39,269 nucleotides of DNA, from NCBI GenBank assembly GCA_937957805.1, contig CALFXW010000175.1, positions 1-39,269 of the forward strand, in the 5' to 3' direction. A program made the position numbers and the translations under genes. The notes beneath the pieces are model-generated. The model was not told the origin of the DNA. It did not search any database and saw only the letters and a program-made list of their open reading frames with translations. This DNA is from an uncultured Sphingopyxis sp. (GTDB lineage: Bacteria; Pseudomonadota; Alphaproteobacteria; Sphingomonadales; Sphingomonadaceae). The first letter of the stretch is position 1; the number at the start of each line of letters is the position of its first letter. This document shows, piece after piece, positions 8,168 to 15,296 of this stretch.

Positions 8168-8719
8168 CTAGCTAGCCGGTTTTGAAACGTCGATTTTCTC
8201 GACCCATTCGGGGAAAAATGCGGGTTCCCGTGACGACCATCCCGGGGCCGTCGCGGCGCTTTCACTCAAAGAGGTGAGCAAGGCCTTGCGCCGTTCGGGG
8301 TGGAGGTGGGGCAATGCCGCTGCCGCGCAAAAGGCGCTGGGCAGCCATGGCCTGACCATCGCGCCCAAAAGCCGTTCATATAAGAAACGATAGGCGCCAA
8401 AATTGTCCAGCGCACCCTGACCAAGATCGAATGCGGTGAGCGAAATTATCGGCCCCATGAATCGGCCCATGGAGTCGATACCGCTGTCATCGGGGATAGC
8501 GCTCCGCATGTCGTTCAGACCCGCGTAAACACGCTGCTGCACCCGGATTCCCGCCGCTTCGACTATATCGCGCGACCAGAGCTTGACCGCATCCTCACGG
8601 TTCAAGCCAACGTCGAGCGAGCGCCGAATATAGCGCTGGGCCCGCGCGGAAAATCCCGCAAATTCACGCATTTCCGCAATGGCAACATCGCCGGGGGCGG
8701 GTTGATATTTTATCGCCAT
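8168..8719 (-). CDS. Unrecognised 183-residue protein
   Basis: I do not recognise a family. Codon use is typical of the window. ATG 8719 has a plausible ribosome binding site (AAAGGA) and gives MAIKYQPAPGDVAIAEMREF; the upstream extension to 8878 runs through the palindromic element and is rejected. The protein looks soluble and mostly helical, with Arg-rich stretches early (SARAQRYIRRSLDVGLNRED) and an aromatic, Pro-containing C-terminus (EPAFFPEWVEKIDV). No signal peptide or transmembrane helix is obvious. It points the same way as the Tim44-like gene, 86 bases upstream of it, and may share its transcript. Confidence 0.65.
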   Translation of the reverse strand: MAIKYQPAPGDVAIAEMREFAGFSARAQRYIRRSLDVGLNREDAVKLWSRDIVEAAGIRVQQRVYAGLNDMRSAIPDDSGIDSMGRFMGPIISLTAFDLGQGALDNFGAYRFLYERLLGAMVRPWLPSAFCAAAALPHLHPERRKALLTSLSESAATAPGWSSREPAFFPEWVEKIDVSKPAS

Positions 8720-9158
8720 TTTGCGCCGATCCTTTCCCTGACACAAAGGTCTTAACCAGGGGCAGGACTCATTAAGCACGCGCCCGAGGCGTTGAAATGG
8801 CACGGGCTGCATGTTCGGGTGGCCGACGCAGCTAGTGGTGCTAGCTGCTAGGCCGCACGGACGCGCAGACAAAGCCATTTCAACGCCCGCTGGCGGGTTC
8901 GGGCCATTTTGCCCGTGGCTGCGTCAGAAAGTCTGGAAATATTATCATATTCCTGCACCTTTCTTCCTTGCCACGAACAAAATTGCCTCGAACCTCGGGC
9001 GCGCGATCAATGGGTCCTGACCCTCGAATGCTGACCCGACTTTGGCGGAAAATTATTGATAGGCCATTAACCACATTATTGGAAAAATGCCGGTGCGGCC
9101 AAAATCGGCAGACCCAATGCCGATTGCCCAATGGCCTATACCGCGCTACGCCGTGCCG
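8720..9158. other. 439-base divergent intergenic region
   Basis: The region lies between the leftward unrecognised gene and the rightward FabH-like gene. Its left third holds the nested palindrome at 8788-8887, followed by a small hairpin at 8900-8915 (CGGGC/GCCCG with a 6-base loop). The right part, from about 8935, is AT-richer and is the likely promoter region for the ketosynthase gene. Open frames across it in other phases have no recognisable product. Confidence 0.6.
8788..8887. repeat. Nested palindromic (cruciform-like) element, 100 bp
   Basis: A perfect 14-bp inverted repeat (GGCGTTGAAATGGC at 8788-8801 and its complement at 8874-8887) encloses a perfect 8-bp hairpin, GCAGCTAG at 8828-8835 and CTAGCTGC at 8841-8848, with a 5-base loop TGGTG. 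GGCC blocks at 8821-8824 and 8851-8854 flank the inner hairpin and can extend it. GACGCAGC at 8825-8832 can alternatively pair with GCTGCGTC at 8918-8925. It could be a REP/MITE-type element or a structured RNA; no terminator U-tract follows on either strand. Confidence 0.7.
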
Positions 9159-10280
9159 ATGCAGCAACCTGTCATTTCCGCCACCGGCCTGTTCACCCCG
9201 CGCGATACCATTTCGAATGCGGAATTGGTGGCAAGTTTCAACCAATATGCAGCCGAATATAATAGGCAGCATGCCGTCGCGATTGCGGCGGGCAATATTG
9301 CCGCCCTCGAACCGTCGAGCGAAGAATTTATCGAAAAGGCGAGCGGCATTTTGTCCCGTTATACAATGGACAAGGCAGGCGTGCTCGACCCCGCCATCAT
9401 GCGCCCGCGTGATCTGGAACGTCCCAATGGCGAATTGTCAATTTTGGCGGAAATTGGCCTGGCGGCGGCAAAGGACGCGCTCAGCCGCGCCAAGCGGAAT
9501 GCCAGCGATGTCGATGCTGTCATTTGCGCCTGTTCCAATTTGCAGCGCCCCTACCCCGCCATCGCCATCGAGATTCAGGACGCACTGGGCATCGACGGCT
9601 TTGGCTTTGATATGAATGTCGCCTGTTCATCGGCGACCTTTGGCATTCAGGCGGCGGCAGATTTTATCCGCGCGGGCAATGCAAAAAGCGTTTTGGTCAT
9701 CAATCCCGAAATTACATCGGGCCATTTGAACTGGAAGGATCGCGACAGCCATTTCATATTCGGCGATGTCGCCACCGCCATTTTGGTGGAAGCGGCGGAC
9801 ATAGCGCCCGCGCGCCATTGGAAAATCCTGCACACCAAGCTGAAGACCGTATTTTCGAACAATATCCGGAATAATTTTGGCTTTCTGAACCACACATCGC
9901 CCCAAGGCATTGGCTTGCCCGACAAGTTTTTTGTTCAAGAGGGACGCCGGGTATTCAAAGAGGTCGTGCCGATGGTTTCGGCAATGATTGGCGATGAACT
10001 GGCGCGGCTGGGCCTGTCGGGCAGCGACCTGCGGCGCACATGGTTGCATCAGGCCAATGCCAATATGAACCGGCTGATCGCGCACCGCGTCTTTGGGCAT
10101 GAAGCCGATGCCGACGAAAGCCCGACCGTGCTCGACCAATATGCCAATACATCATCGGCGGGGTCGATCATCGCCTTTCACCTGCACAGCGATGATTTGG
10201 CGGCGGGTGACAAGGGGGTGATTTGTTCCTTTGGCGCAGGATATTCGGCAGGGTGCGTTTTCGTCGAATTGGCGGCCTAA
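9159..10280 (+). CDS. 3-oxoacyl-ACP synthase III (FabH-like) family protein
   Basis: This thiolase-fold enzyme of about 373 residues belongs to the KAS III group, which performs decarboxylative Claisen condensation of an acyl-CoA or acyl-ACP with a malonyl unit. The Cys-His-Asn triad is visible: NVACSSATFG (Cys at about residue 156), WLHQANANMN and YANTSSAG. The C-terminal GAGYSAGCVFV strand is typical. The protein is longer than canonical FabH (about 320 aa), with an insertion near residues 25-75. Start ATG 9159 puts the first beta-strand (VISATGLFTP) at the N-terminus; ATG 9117 or 9087 are possible. It stands alone, away from plsX and other fab genes, so a specialised role is possible. Substrate unknown. 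Confidence 0.87.
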   Translation: MQQPVISATGLFTPRDTISNAELVASFNQYAAEYNRQHAVAIAAGNIAALEPSSEEFIEKASGILSRYTMDKAGVLDPAIMRPRDLERPNGELSILAEIGLAAAKDALSRAKRNASDVDAVICACSNLQRPYPAIAIEIQDALGIDGFGFDMNVACSSATFGIQAAADFIRAGNAKSVLVINPEITSGHLNWKDRDSHFIFGDVATAILVEAADIAPARHWKILHTKLKTVFSNNIRNNFGFLNHTSPQGIGLPDKFFVQEGRRVFKEVVPMVSAMIGDELARLGLSGSDLRRTWLHQANANMNRLIAHRVFGHEADADESPTVLDQYANTSSAGSIIAFHLHSDDLAAGDKGVICSFGAGYSAGCVFVELAA

Positions 10281-10371
10281 ACGCGCCGGGGACTGAAGCC
10301 AATGTTCGCGCTTTACAGCCTTACGTAGCGTCATTAGGCAGCGGCCTGAGTAAATGGGGTGAGGGGTCAGA

Positions 10372-11868
10372 ATGCAAACGGGCACATGGATTTCGCTTTC
10401 GGCCTATTTCCTGTTGATGATTGCTATCGGCATTTACGCTTGGCGCAAATCTGCCGCCACGGCAGAGGGATATATGCTGGGCGGGCGCGACCTTGGCGCG
10501 GCGGTGACTGCATTATCCGCCGGGGCGAGCGACATGTCCGGTTGGCTGCTGATGGGCCTGCCGGGCGCGGTTTTTAATCAGGGGCTTGCCGCCGCGTGGA
10601 TCGGCATCGGCCTCACCATCGGTGCATATAGCAATTACCGGCTGGTTGCCCCGCGCCTGCGCACCATGACCGAACGCGCGGGCGATGCCATTACCATCCC
10701 CGACTTTTTGGAGGAAAGATTTGGCGATTCGACGCGCCTGTTGCGGGTGATTGCCGCAGTCGTCATCATCATATTTTTCACCCTTTATTGCAGCGCGGGG
10801 ATGGTTGCGGGCGGCAAATTTGCGGTTGCCGCGCTCGGCATGGATTATCTGACCGGGGTTGCGCTCGCCACGGGCGTAGTTGTCCTCTACGTCCTGTTCG
10901 GTGGCTTTCTGGCGGTCAGCCTGACCGACTTTGTGCAAGGCTGCATCATGTTTGCGGGGTTGGTGCTCGTGCCGATTGTCGCTGTTTCGGCGCTGGGTGG
11001 CTGGGGTGCGATATCGCCCGGTCTTGCCGCGACCGAAATTGCGCGCGGGGTGCCCCATGGCAGCATGACGGGGCTGCTGACCGGCACCAGCATCGTCGGC
11101 GTCATTTCGGCGGCGGCATGGGGTTTGGGCTATTTTGGCCAGCCGCACATCATCGTGCGCTTCATGGCCATCCGTCGGGTGGCTGACCTGCCCACCGCGC
11201 GCCGCATCAATATTGGCTGGATGGCAATTTCCCTGGCCGGGGCGATTGCAACCGGATTAATTGGCGCCATTTGGGTGTCGGCGGGGCGCGGGGCAGTTGC
11301 CGACCCGGAAACAATCTTCATTCACTTTGCCGCCGTGCTGTTCCACCCGCTGATAACCGGGTTCCTGCTGGCGGCGATATTGGCGGCGATCATGTCCACC
11401 ATATCATCGCAACTGCTGGTCACCGCATCGAGCCTTGCAGAGGATATTTGGCGCGGCACCTTCCGCCGCAACGCCAGCGAACGGAGCGTTGTCACCATCG
11501 GGCGTGCCGCTGTGCTGTTGGTGGCCGCCGTTTCAGGCTTGCTGGCGCTCAACCCGGAATCGACGATATTATCGTTGGTCGGCAATGCGTGGGCTGGCTT
11601 TGGCGCGGCCTTTGGCCCGCTCATCCTCGCCTGCCTGTGGTGGCGCAGGACAACAATGTGGGGTGCGCTCGCCGGGATGATTGTCGGCGCTCTCACCGTG
11701 GGCGCGTGGATCGCGCTCGGCCTGTCGGAACGACTGTATGAGATTGTGCCCGGCTTCATCGCCGCCAGTCTGGCGATCTGGCTGGTCAGCAAATTCACCG
11801 CAGCGCCATCAGCCGACCGATTGGAAATTTTCGATGCCGCCGTTGCGGAGGCAAAGGCGATTGGCTGA
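10372..11868 (+). CDS. putP: Sodium/proline symporter
   Basis: The 498-residue inner-membrane protein of the solute:sodium symporter family couples Na+ entry to proline uptake. About 12-13 hydrophobic helices can be followed. Family marks include EGYMLGGRDLG near the N-terminus, the helix SAGASDMSGWLLMGLPGA, TIPDFLEERFGD and GYFGQPHIIVRFMAIR. A strong Shine-Dalgarno (GAGGGG) precedes ATG 10372. No putA is adjacent. The next gene, a class II aldolase, starts 68 bases downstream in the same direction. Confidence 0.93.
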   Translation: MQTGTWISLSAYFLLMIAIGIYAWRKSAATAEGYMLGGRDLGAAVTALSAGASDMSGWLLMGLPGAVFNQGLAAAWIGIGLTIGAYSNYRLVAPRLRTMTERAGDAITIPDFLEERFGDSTRLLRVIAAVVIIIFFTLYCSAGMVAGGKFAVAALGMDYLTGVALATGVVVLYVLFGGFLAVSLTDFVQGCIMFAGLVLVPIVAVSALGGWGAISPGLAATEIARGVPHGSMTGLLTGTSIVGVISAAAWGLGYFGQPHIIVRFMAIRRVADLPTARRINIGWMAISLAGAIATGLIGAIWVSAGRGAVADPETIFIHFAAVLFHPLITGFLLAAILAAIMSTISSQLLVTASSLAEDIWRGTFRRNASERSVVTIGRAAVLLVAAVSGLLALNPESTILSLVGNAWAGFGAAFGPLILACLWWRRTTMWGALAGMIVGALTVGAWIALGLSERLYEIVPGFIAASLAIWLVSKFTAAPSADRLEIFDAAVAEAKAIG

Positions 11869-11936
11869 CCCCCCTCGACATCCCGCCGACCGTCGCATAG
11901 GTTTCAGCCAGCAACGGAAAAATGGGAGAGGGGTCG

Positions 11937-12701
11937 ATGGCGACACTGTTAAAACGCAACAGCAAATGGGCAGAGGCTGAATGGTCGGCGCGGCAGGAAT
12001 TGGCGGCCTGTTACCGCATTTTTGCGATGTTTGGCTGGGACGAACTTATCTTCAACCACATCACGGTCAAAGTGCCGGAGGAGGATGGAGCCTACCTCAT
12101 CAACCCATATGGCATGCATTTTTCAGAGGTTACGGCATCATCGCTCATCAAGATTGATATTGATGGGAACAAGGTGGACGCCGACAATCCATGGCACGTC
12201 AACCGCGCTGGCTTTGTCCAGCACAGCCTGTTCCACCGTTCGCTGCCCGACGCGCACGCCATCATCCACACGCACACCACCGCGACGATGGCGGTTTGTT
12301 CGCTGGAGGGCGGGTTACAGCCGACCAATTTTTACGCCTGCAACCATATCGGCCAGCTCGCCTATCATGATTTTGAAGGGGTGACTGTCCGCGATGAGGA
12401 GGGGGAGCGGCTGCTCCAGAACCTGGGTGACAAGCGCGTCCTGATGCTCAAGAACCATGGGCCGGTGGTCATGGGACGGACGTTGCCAGAGGCGTTCATA
12501 AAATATTGGGCGTTGCAGCGCGCCTGCGAAATCCAGCTGGCGACGATGAGCATGGGCCGCCCGGTCATGATTGGCGAGGATGTCGTTGCCGTGCATCAAC
12601 GCGACCTTAGCCAAGTGCAAATCCCCGGCGGCGCGGGCCGTGCCGAATTTGACGCGATGGTGCGCAAGGTCGATAAAATCGACACAAGCTGGCGGGACTA
12701 A
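11937..12701 (+). CDS. Class II aldolase/adducin family protein
   Basis: The 254-residue cytosolic protein belongs to the zinc-dependent class II aldolase/epimerase family. The zinc site is recognisable as IIHTHTTATMAVC (two His) with a further His in QLAYHDFEG, and KNHGPVVMGRTLPEAF is the usual C-terminal His-Gly motif. ATG 11937 is preferred over ATG 11922 because it follows a good ribosome binding site (GAGAGGGG). Members act on fuculose or ribulose phosphates and other hydroxy-aldehydes, but several sphingomonad paralogues have no known substrate. It lies 6 bases upstream of the [2Fe-2S] gene, implying a shared transcript. Confidence 0.88.
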   Translation: MATLLKRNSKWAEAEWSARQELAACYRIFAMFGWDELIFNHITVKVPEEDGAYLINPYGMHFSEVTASSLIKIDIDGNKVDADNPWHVNRAGFVQHSLFHRSLPDAHAIIHTHTTATMAVCSLEGGLQPTNFYACNHIGQLAYHDFEGVTVRDEEGERLLQNLGDKRVLMLKNHGPVVMGRTLPEAFIKYWALQRACEIQLATMSMGRPVMIGEDVVAVHQRDLSQVQIPGGAGRAEFDAMVRKVDKIDTSWRD

Positions 12702-12707
12702 AGCAGG

Positions 12708-13250
12708 ATGACCGCCTTCACCGTCAACGACCGGCCCGTGCGTTACCGGATGGATCCGGCGACGCCCTTGCTCTGGGCGCTGCGCGATGCATCGAACCTG
12801 ACCGGCACGAAATATGGTTGCGGCACGGGCGATTGCGGGGCCTGCACGGTCGATATTGACGGCGAAGCGGTGCGCAGTTGCATGGTGACCATCGCGGAAT
12901 GTGAGGGGCGTTTCGTCACGACGATAGAGGCGCTGTCGGCCGACCGCAGCCACCCGGTGCAACAGGCCTGGGCCGACCAGCAGGTGACGATGTGCGGATT
13001 TTGCGACCCCGGTTTCATCATGGCGATCAGCGTGCTGCTCAAGAAAAATGCCAACCCCAGCGATGCAGAAATTGATGCCGCGATCGGCAACGCCTGCCGC
13101 TGCGGGGTTTTTCCGCGCATCAAACCGGCGATCCGCCGGGCGATTGCCATCCAGCGGGGGGAGGTGCGGGTGGCCGCAGCGCCGCCGCCGGGCATCCGGC
13201 CAGAGGATGCGGCGCGCCATGTTCCGGCGCTGACACCGGGGGCCGAATAG
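12708..13250 (+). CDS. Orphan [2Fe-2S] subunit of a molybdenum hydroxylase (IorA-like)
   Basis: The 180-residue protein resembles the small iron-sulfur subunit of xanthine dehydrogenase-type enzymes such as isoquinoline 1-oxidoreductase. The plant-type ferredoxin cluster ligands are C38, C43, C46 and C58 (YGCGTGDCGACT). The second cluster ligands are C96, C99, C130 and C132 (MCGFC, ACRC). All eight are intact. The segment after the second CxxC is unusual: MCGFCDPGF where the family norm is QCGYCQSGQ or QCGFCTPG; the Gln that precedes the first Cys and faces the molybdopterin is Met. No molybdenum-binding large subunit is adjacent; the next gene is convergent thiG. A Pro/Ala-rich tail of about 35 residues follows the domain. 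Confidence 0.88.
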   Translation: MTAFTVNDRPVRYRMDPATPLLWALRDASNLTGTKYGCGTGDCGACTVDIDGEAVRSCMVTIAECEGRFVTTIEALSADRSHPVQQAWADQQVTMCGFCDPGFIMAISVLLKKNANPSDAEIDAAIGNACRCGVFPRIKPAIRRAIAIQRGEVRVAAAPPPGIRPEDAARHVPALTPGAE

Positions 13251-13268
13251 CCCAAGGCATAGCCGTTT

Positions 13269-13290
13269 TGCCCACGGGGCACATGGTTTT
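13269..13290 (+). terminator. Weak terminator-like hairpin after the [2Fe-2S] gene
   Basis: TGCCC at 13269-13273 pairs with GGGCA at 13277-13281 around a 3-base loop, and a TTTT run ends at 13290. The 5-bp stem and the short spacer before the T run make this a weak candidate in the convergent gap before thiG. Confidence 0.35.
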
Positions 13291-13323
13291 ATATCATATT
13301 TACAATGGTTTATCTGCGCATGC

Positions 13324-14124
13324 CTAAATCATACCGGCCAGCGGGCTGGATGGGTCGGCATATTTGCGCATCGCCATCCGCCCCGCACGATAGGCTGATC
13401 GCCCCGCCGCCACCGCATCACGCATCGCACCTGCCATGAGCAGCGGATCCTTTGCCTCTGCAATCGCGGTGTTCATGAGGACGCCGGTGCAGCCCAATTC
13501 CATCGCAACCGCCGCATCGCTGGCAGTGCCGACGCCCGCATCCACCAGCACCGGCACGCTCGCCCCCTCCACAATCAGGCGGATGGTGACGCGGTTCTGG
13601 ATGCCAAGGCCAGAGCCTATCGGCGCGCCCAGCGGCATCACCGCAACCGCCCCTGCATCTTCCAATTGTTTGGCGGCAATCGGGTCATCGACGCAATAAA
13701 CCATCGGCAAAAACCCCTCTTTAGCGAGGGTTTCGGTGGCTTTCAGCGTTTCGCGCATGTCGGGGTAGAGCGTCTTTGCCTCCCCCAACACCTCCAGCTT
13801 CACCAAATCCCAGCCGCCCGCTTCGCGCGCCAGACGCAACGTGCGCACCGCATCATCGGCGGTGAAACAGCCCGCCGTATTGGGCAGATAGGTATATTTT
13901 TTAGGGTCGATATAGTCGGTCAGCATCGGCTGGCCAGGGTCGGCAATGTTGACGCGGCGCACCGCGACGGTGACGATTTCAGCCCCCGACGCCACCAGTG
14001 CGGCGGCATTTTGGGCAAAATCACGATATTTTCCGGTGCCGACAATCAACCGGCTGGTGAAATGCCGCCCGGCAACGCTCCACCCATCCGCCGTGCCATG
14101 CGCTTCATCCGCAGCCATATTCAT
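13324..14124 (-). CDS. thiG: Thiazole synthase
   Basis: ThiG is a TIM-barrel enzyme that makes the thiazole phosphate moiety of thiamine from 1-deoxy-D-xylulose 5-phosphate, dehydroglycine and sulfur carried on ThiS thiocarboxylate. The substrate-binding lysine is K109 in WDLVKLEVLG. Phosphate-binding glycine motifs MPLGAPIGSGLGI and VDAGVGTASDAA, and the terminal SSPLAGMI, are typical. Length (266 aa) is normal. The ATG at 14124 overlaps the thiS stop (ATGA), implying coupled translation; ATG 14118 is an alternative. Confidence 0.96.
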   Translation of the reverse strand: MNMAADEAHGTADGWSVAGRHFTSRLIVGTGKYRDFAQNAAALVASGAEIVTVAVRRVNIADPGQPMLTDYIDPKKYTYLPNTAGCFTADDAVRTLRLAREAGGWDLVKLEVLGEAKTLYPDMRETLKATETLAKEGFLPMVYCVDDPIAAKQLEDAGAVAVMPLGAPIGSGLGIQNRVTIRLIVEGASVPVLVDAGVGTASDAAVAMELGCTGVLMNTAIAEAKDPLLMAGAMRDAVAAGRSAYRAGRMAMRKYADPSSPLAGMI

Positions 14125-14372
14125 GCTCCGCCCCCGACAAAATGAACGATTTCGAGCGTATCGCCATCGGCCAGCAACACATCGGCAAAGGTCGAACGGG
14201 ATAATATCGCCCGGTTCAATTCCACCGCGACCTTACCCGGATTCAGCCCGATGCGGCAGAGCAGTTCATGGACGCTGATCGCCGTGTCAAACTGCCGCCC
14301 CTCCCCATTCATAATGATGTTGATGGTGCCGACAGGGTGCGTTGCCACGCTGATTTGTGCCTGATTTTCCAT
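14121..14372 (-). CDS. thiS: Sulfur carrier protein ThiS with an extra C-terminal alanine
   Basis: ThiS is a ubiquitin-fold carrier whose C-terminal Gly-Gly is adenylated and converted to a thiocarboxylate that donates sulfur to ThiG. The fold runs from IIMNGEGRQF to LADGDTLEIVHFVGGGA. The last residues are G-G-G-A followed by TGA, not a terminal Gly-Gly. The 83-residue length includes an N-terminal extension of about 17 residues before the first beta-strand; ATG at residue 21 (NIIM) is too late to be the start. It overlaps thiG by 4 bases. Confidence 0.88.
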   Translation of the reverse strand: MENQAQISVATHPVGTINIIMNGEGRQFDTAISVHELLCRIGLNPGKVAVELNRAILSRSTFADVLLADGDTLEIVHFVGGGA

Positions 14373-14403
14373 CCCCCACCCCTACACGCCGCAACCATGG
14401 AGT

Positions 14404-14426
14404 AAAAGGGCCGGACGCAGCCCGGC
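14404..14426 (-). terminator. Intrinsic terminator for the GrpB-family gene
   Basis: On the minus strand, 2 bases after the GrpB stop, GCCGG and CCGGC form a GC-rich stem around a 7-base loop (stem at 14410-14414 and 14422-14426). CCTTTT follows at 14404-14409. Confidence 0.5.
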
Positions 14427-14427
14427 G

Positions 14428-14997
14428 CTATAATGGATCATCGCTGTGCCATGCTAAAGCCTTGTCGAGCACGGCGCGGATGAAGGGGCCTTTTTCGGCG
14501 GAATAGGCGACGCTGTCATTGGGGTGGAGCGCGCGGATACGCCGTTTTTCGTCGGCATAGGCGGCTGCCACATCAGCATGCGCGCGCAGATAATCGCGAA
14601 AAGCGACCTGCAATTTTATGTGGCGCGAACCTGTCGCATAAAAATGAAAATTGGCGATGCGTTCGCCCCCCGCATTTTTTCCCCCCGCATCCTGCCCCGC
14701 AGTCGCCGCCGCATCAAGCGTGCAGAAACGCCGCCCATCAACGCCAAATTCACCATGCCAACCCAGCCCCAGTGCGCGCGCATCATCCGCCGCCGCGTCG
14801 AGCGCTGCCATGTCGCTCGCCACCCCGACGATGTCGATGACCGGCTTTGCCAAAAGGCCGGGGATGGCGGTTGAACCGACATGATATAGGCGCAGCAACG
14901 GGGGGTGCAGCGGCGCAAGCATAGCCATCAGGCTTTGCGCCCGCTCCCCCCAATTTGGGTCATGTTCGACCAGATGAACTGCGATGGCCAGTGTCAT
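14428..14997 (-). CDS. GrpB family protein (UPF0157)
   Basis: The product of about 189 residues belongs to the GrpB family, with a nucleotidyltransferase-like fold and no firmly established function. The hallmark is HVGSTAIPGLLAKPVIDIVG, preceded by HLVEHDPNW and followed by NFHFYATGSRHIKLQVAFRDYLRAH. ATG 14997 is chosen because the domain begins immediately after it; upstream in-frame codons to 15075 add 26 residues that match nothing and run into repeat DNA. It is monocistronic between thiS and the symporter gene. Confidence 0.85.
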   Translation of the reverse strand: MTLAIAVHLVEHDPNWGERAQSLMAMLAPLHPPLLRLYHVGSTAIPGLLAKPVIDIVGVASDMAALDAAADDARALGLGWHGEFGVDGRRFCTLDAAATAGQDAGGKNAGGERIANFHFYATGSRHIKLQVAFRDYLRAHADVAAAYADEKRRIRALHPNDSVAYSAEKGPFIRAVLDKALAWHSDDPL

Positions 14998-15072
14998 GAC
15001 GTCGGCCAGCCTATCAGAAATATGGGGCAATTCTAGAATGTTTTGGCGGCTTGGCGCGAACCAAATGATGCT

Positions 15073-15282
15073 CATGTCTCGACTTCGCTCGACACGAACG
15101 ACCTCTCGACTTTCGTCATGCTGAATTTATTTCAGCATCCATGGTCAGGCGGTGCGCTTGAACCATGTTTCGCGCAGAGGAAGCAGAGGGCGCGGCGACC
15201 TAATCCCCCTCCCCTTCAGGGGAGTGGCCGCCACGCAGCGGTGGTGGAGGGGTTGATGGATTTGCGGCCTCCGCCGGAATGG
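15073..15282. repeat. Intergenic mosaic of dispersed repeat modules (copy near 15.1 kb)
   Basis: Four modules here recur at 24.1-24.6 kb. (a) 15073-15100 equals 24146-24173 (28 of 28). (b) 15111-15168 matches 24093-24150 (55 of 58) and contains the palindrome ATGCTGAATTTATTTCAGCAT. (c) 15228-15255 is the reverse complement of 24575-24602 with one mismatch. (d) 15258-15282 matches 24346-24369 with one or two mismatches. Nothing here looks coding. The 299-base stretch 14998-15296 is otherwise empty. Confidence 0.8.
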
Positions 15283-15296
15283 CAATATGGTGCGCG

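Noticed and set aside
8880..9272. Minus-strand open frame in the divergent intergenic region
   Set aside because: It crosses the likely promoter of the ketosynthase gene and overlaps its 5' end; no recognisable product or ribosome binding site.
12315..13220. Minus-strand open frame of about 301 codons opposite the aldolase and iron-sulfur genes
   Set aside because: It spans two well-supported genes on the plus strand; the product is Arg/His-rich shadow sequence.
12708..13250. Stand-alone plant-type ferredoxin
   Set aside because: The second four-cysteine domain (CxxC and CRC) is specific to molybdenum hydroxylase small subunits.
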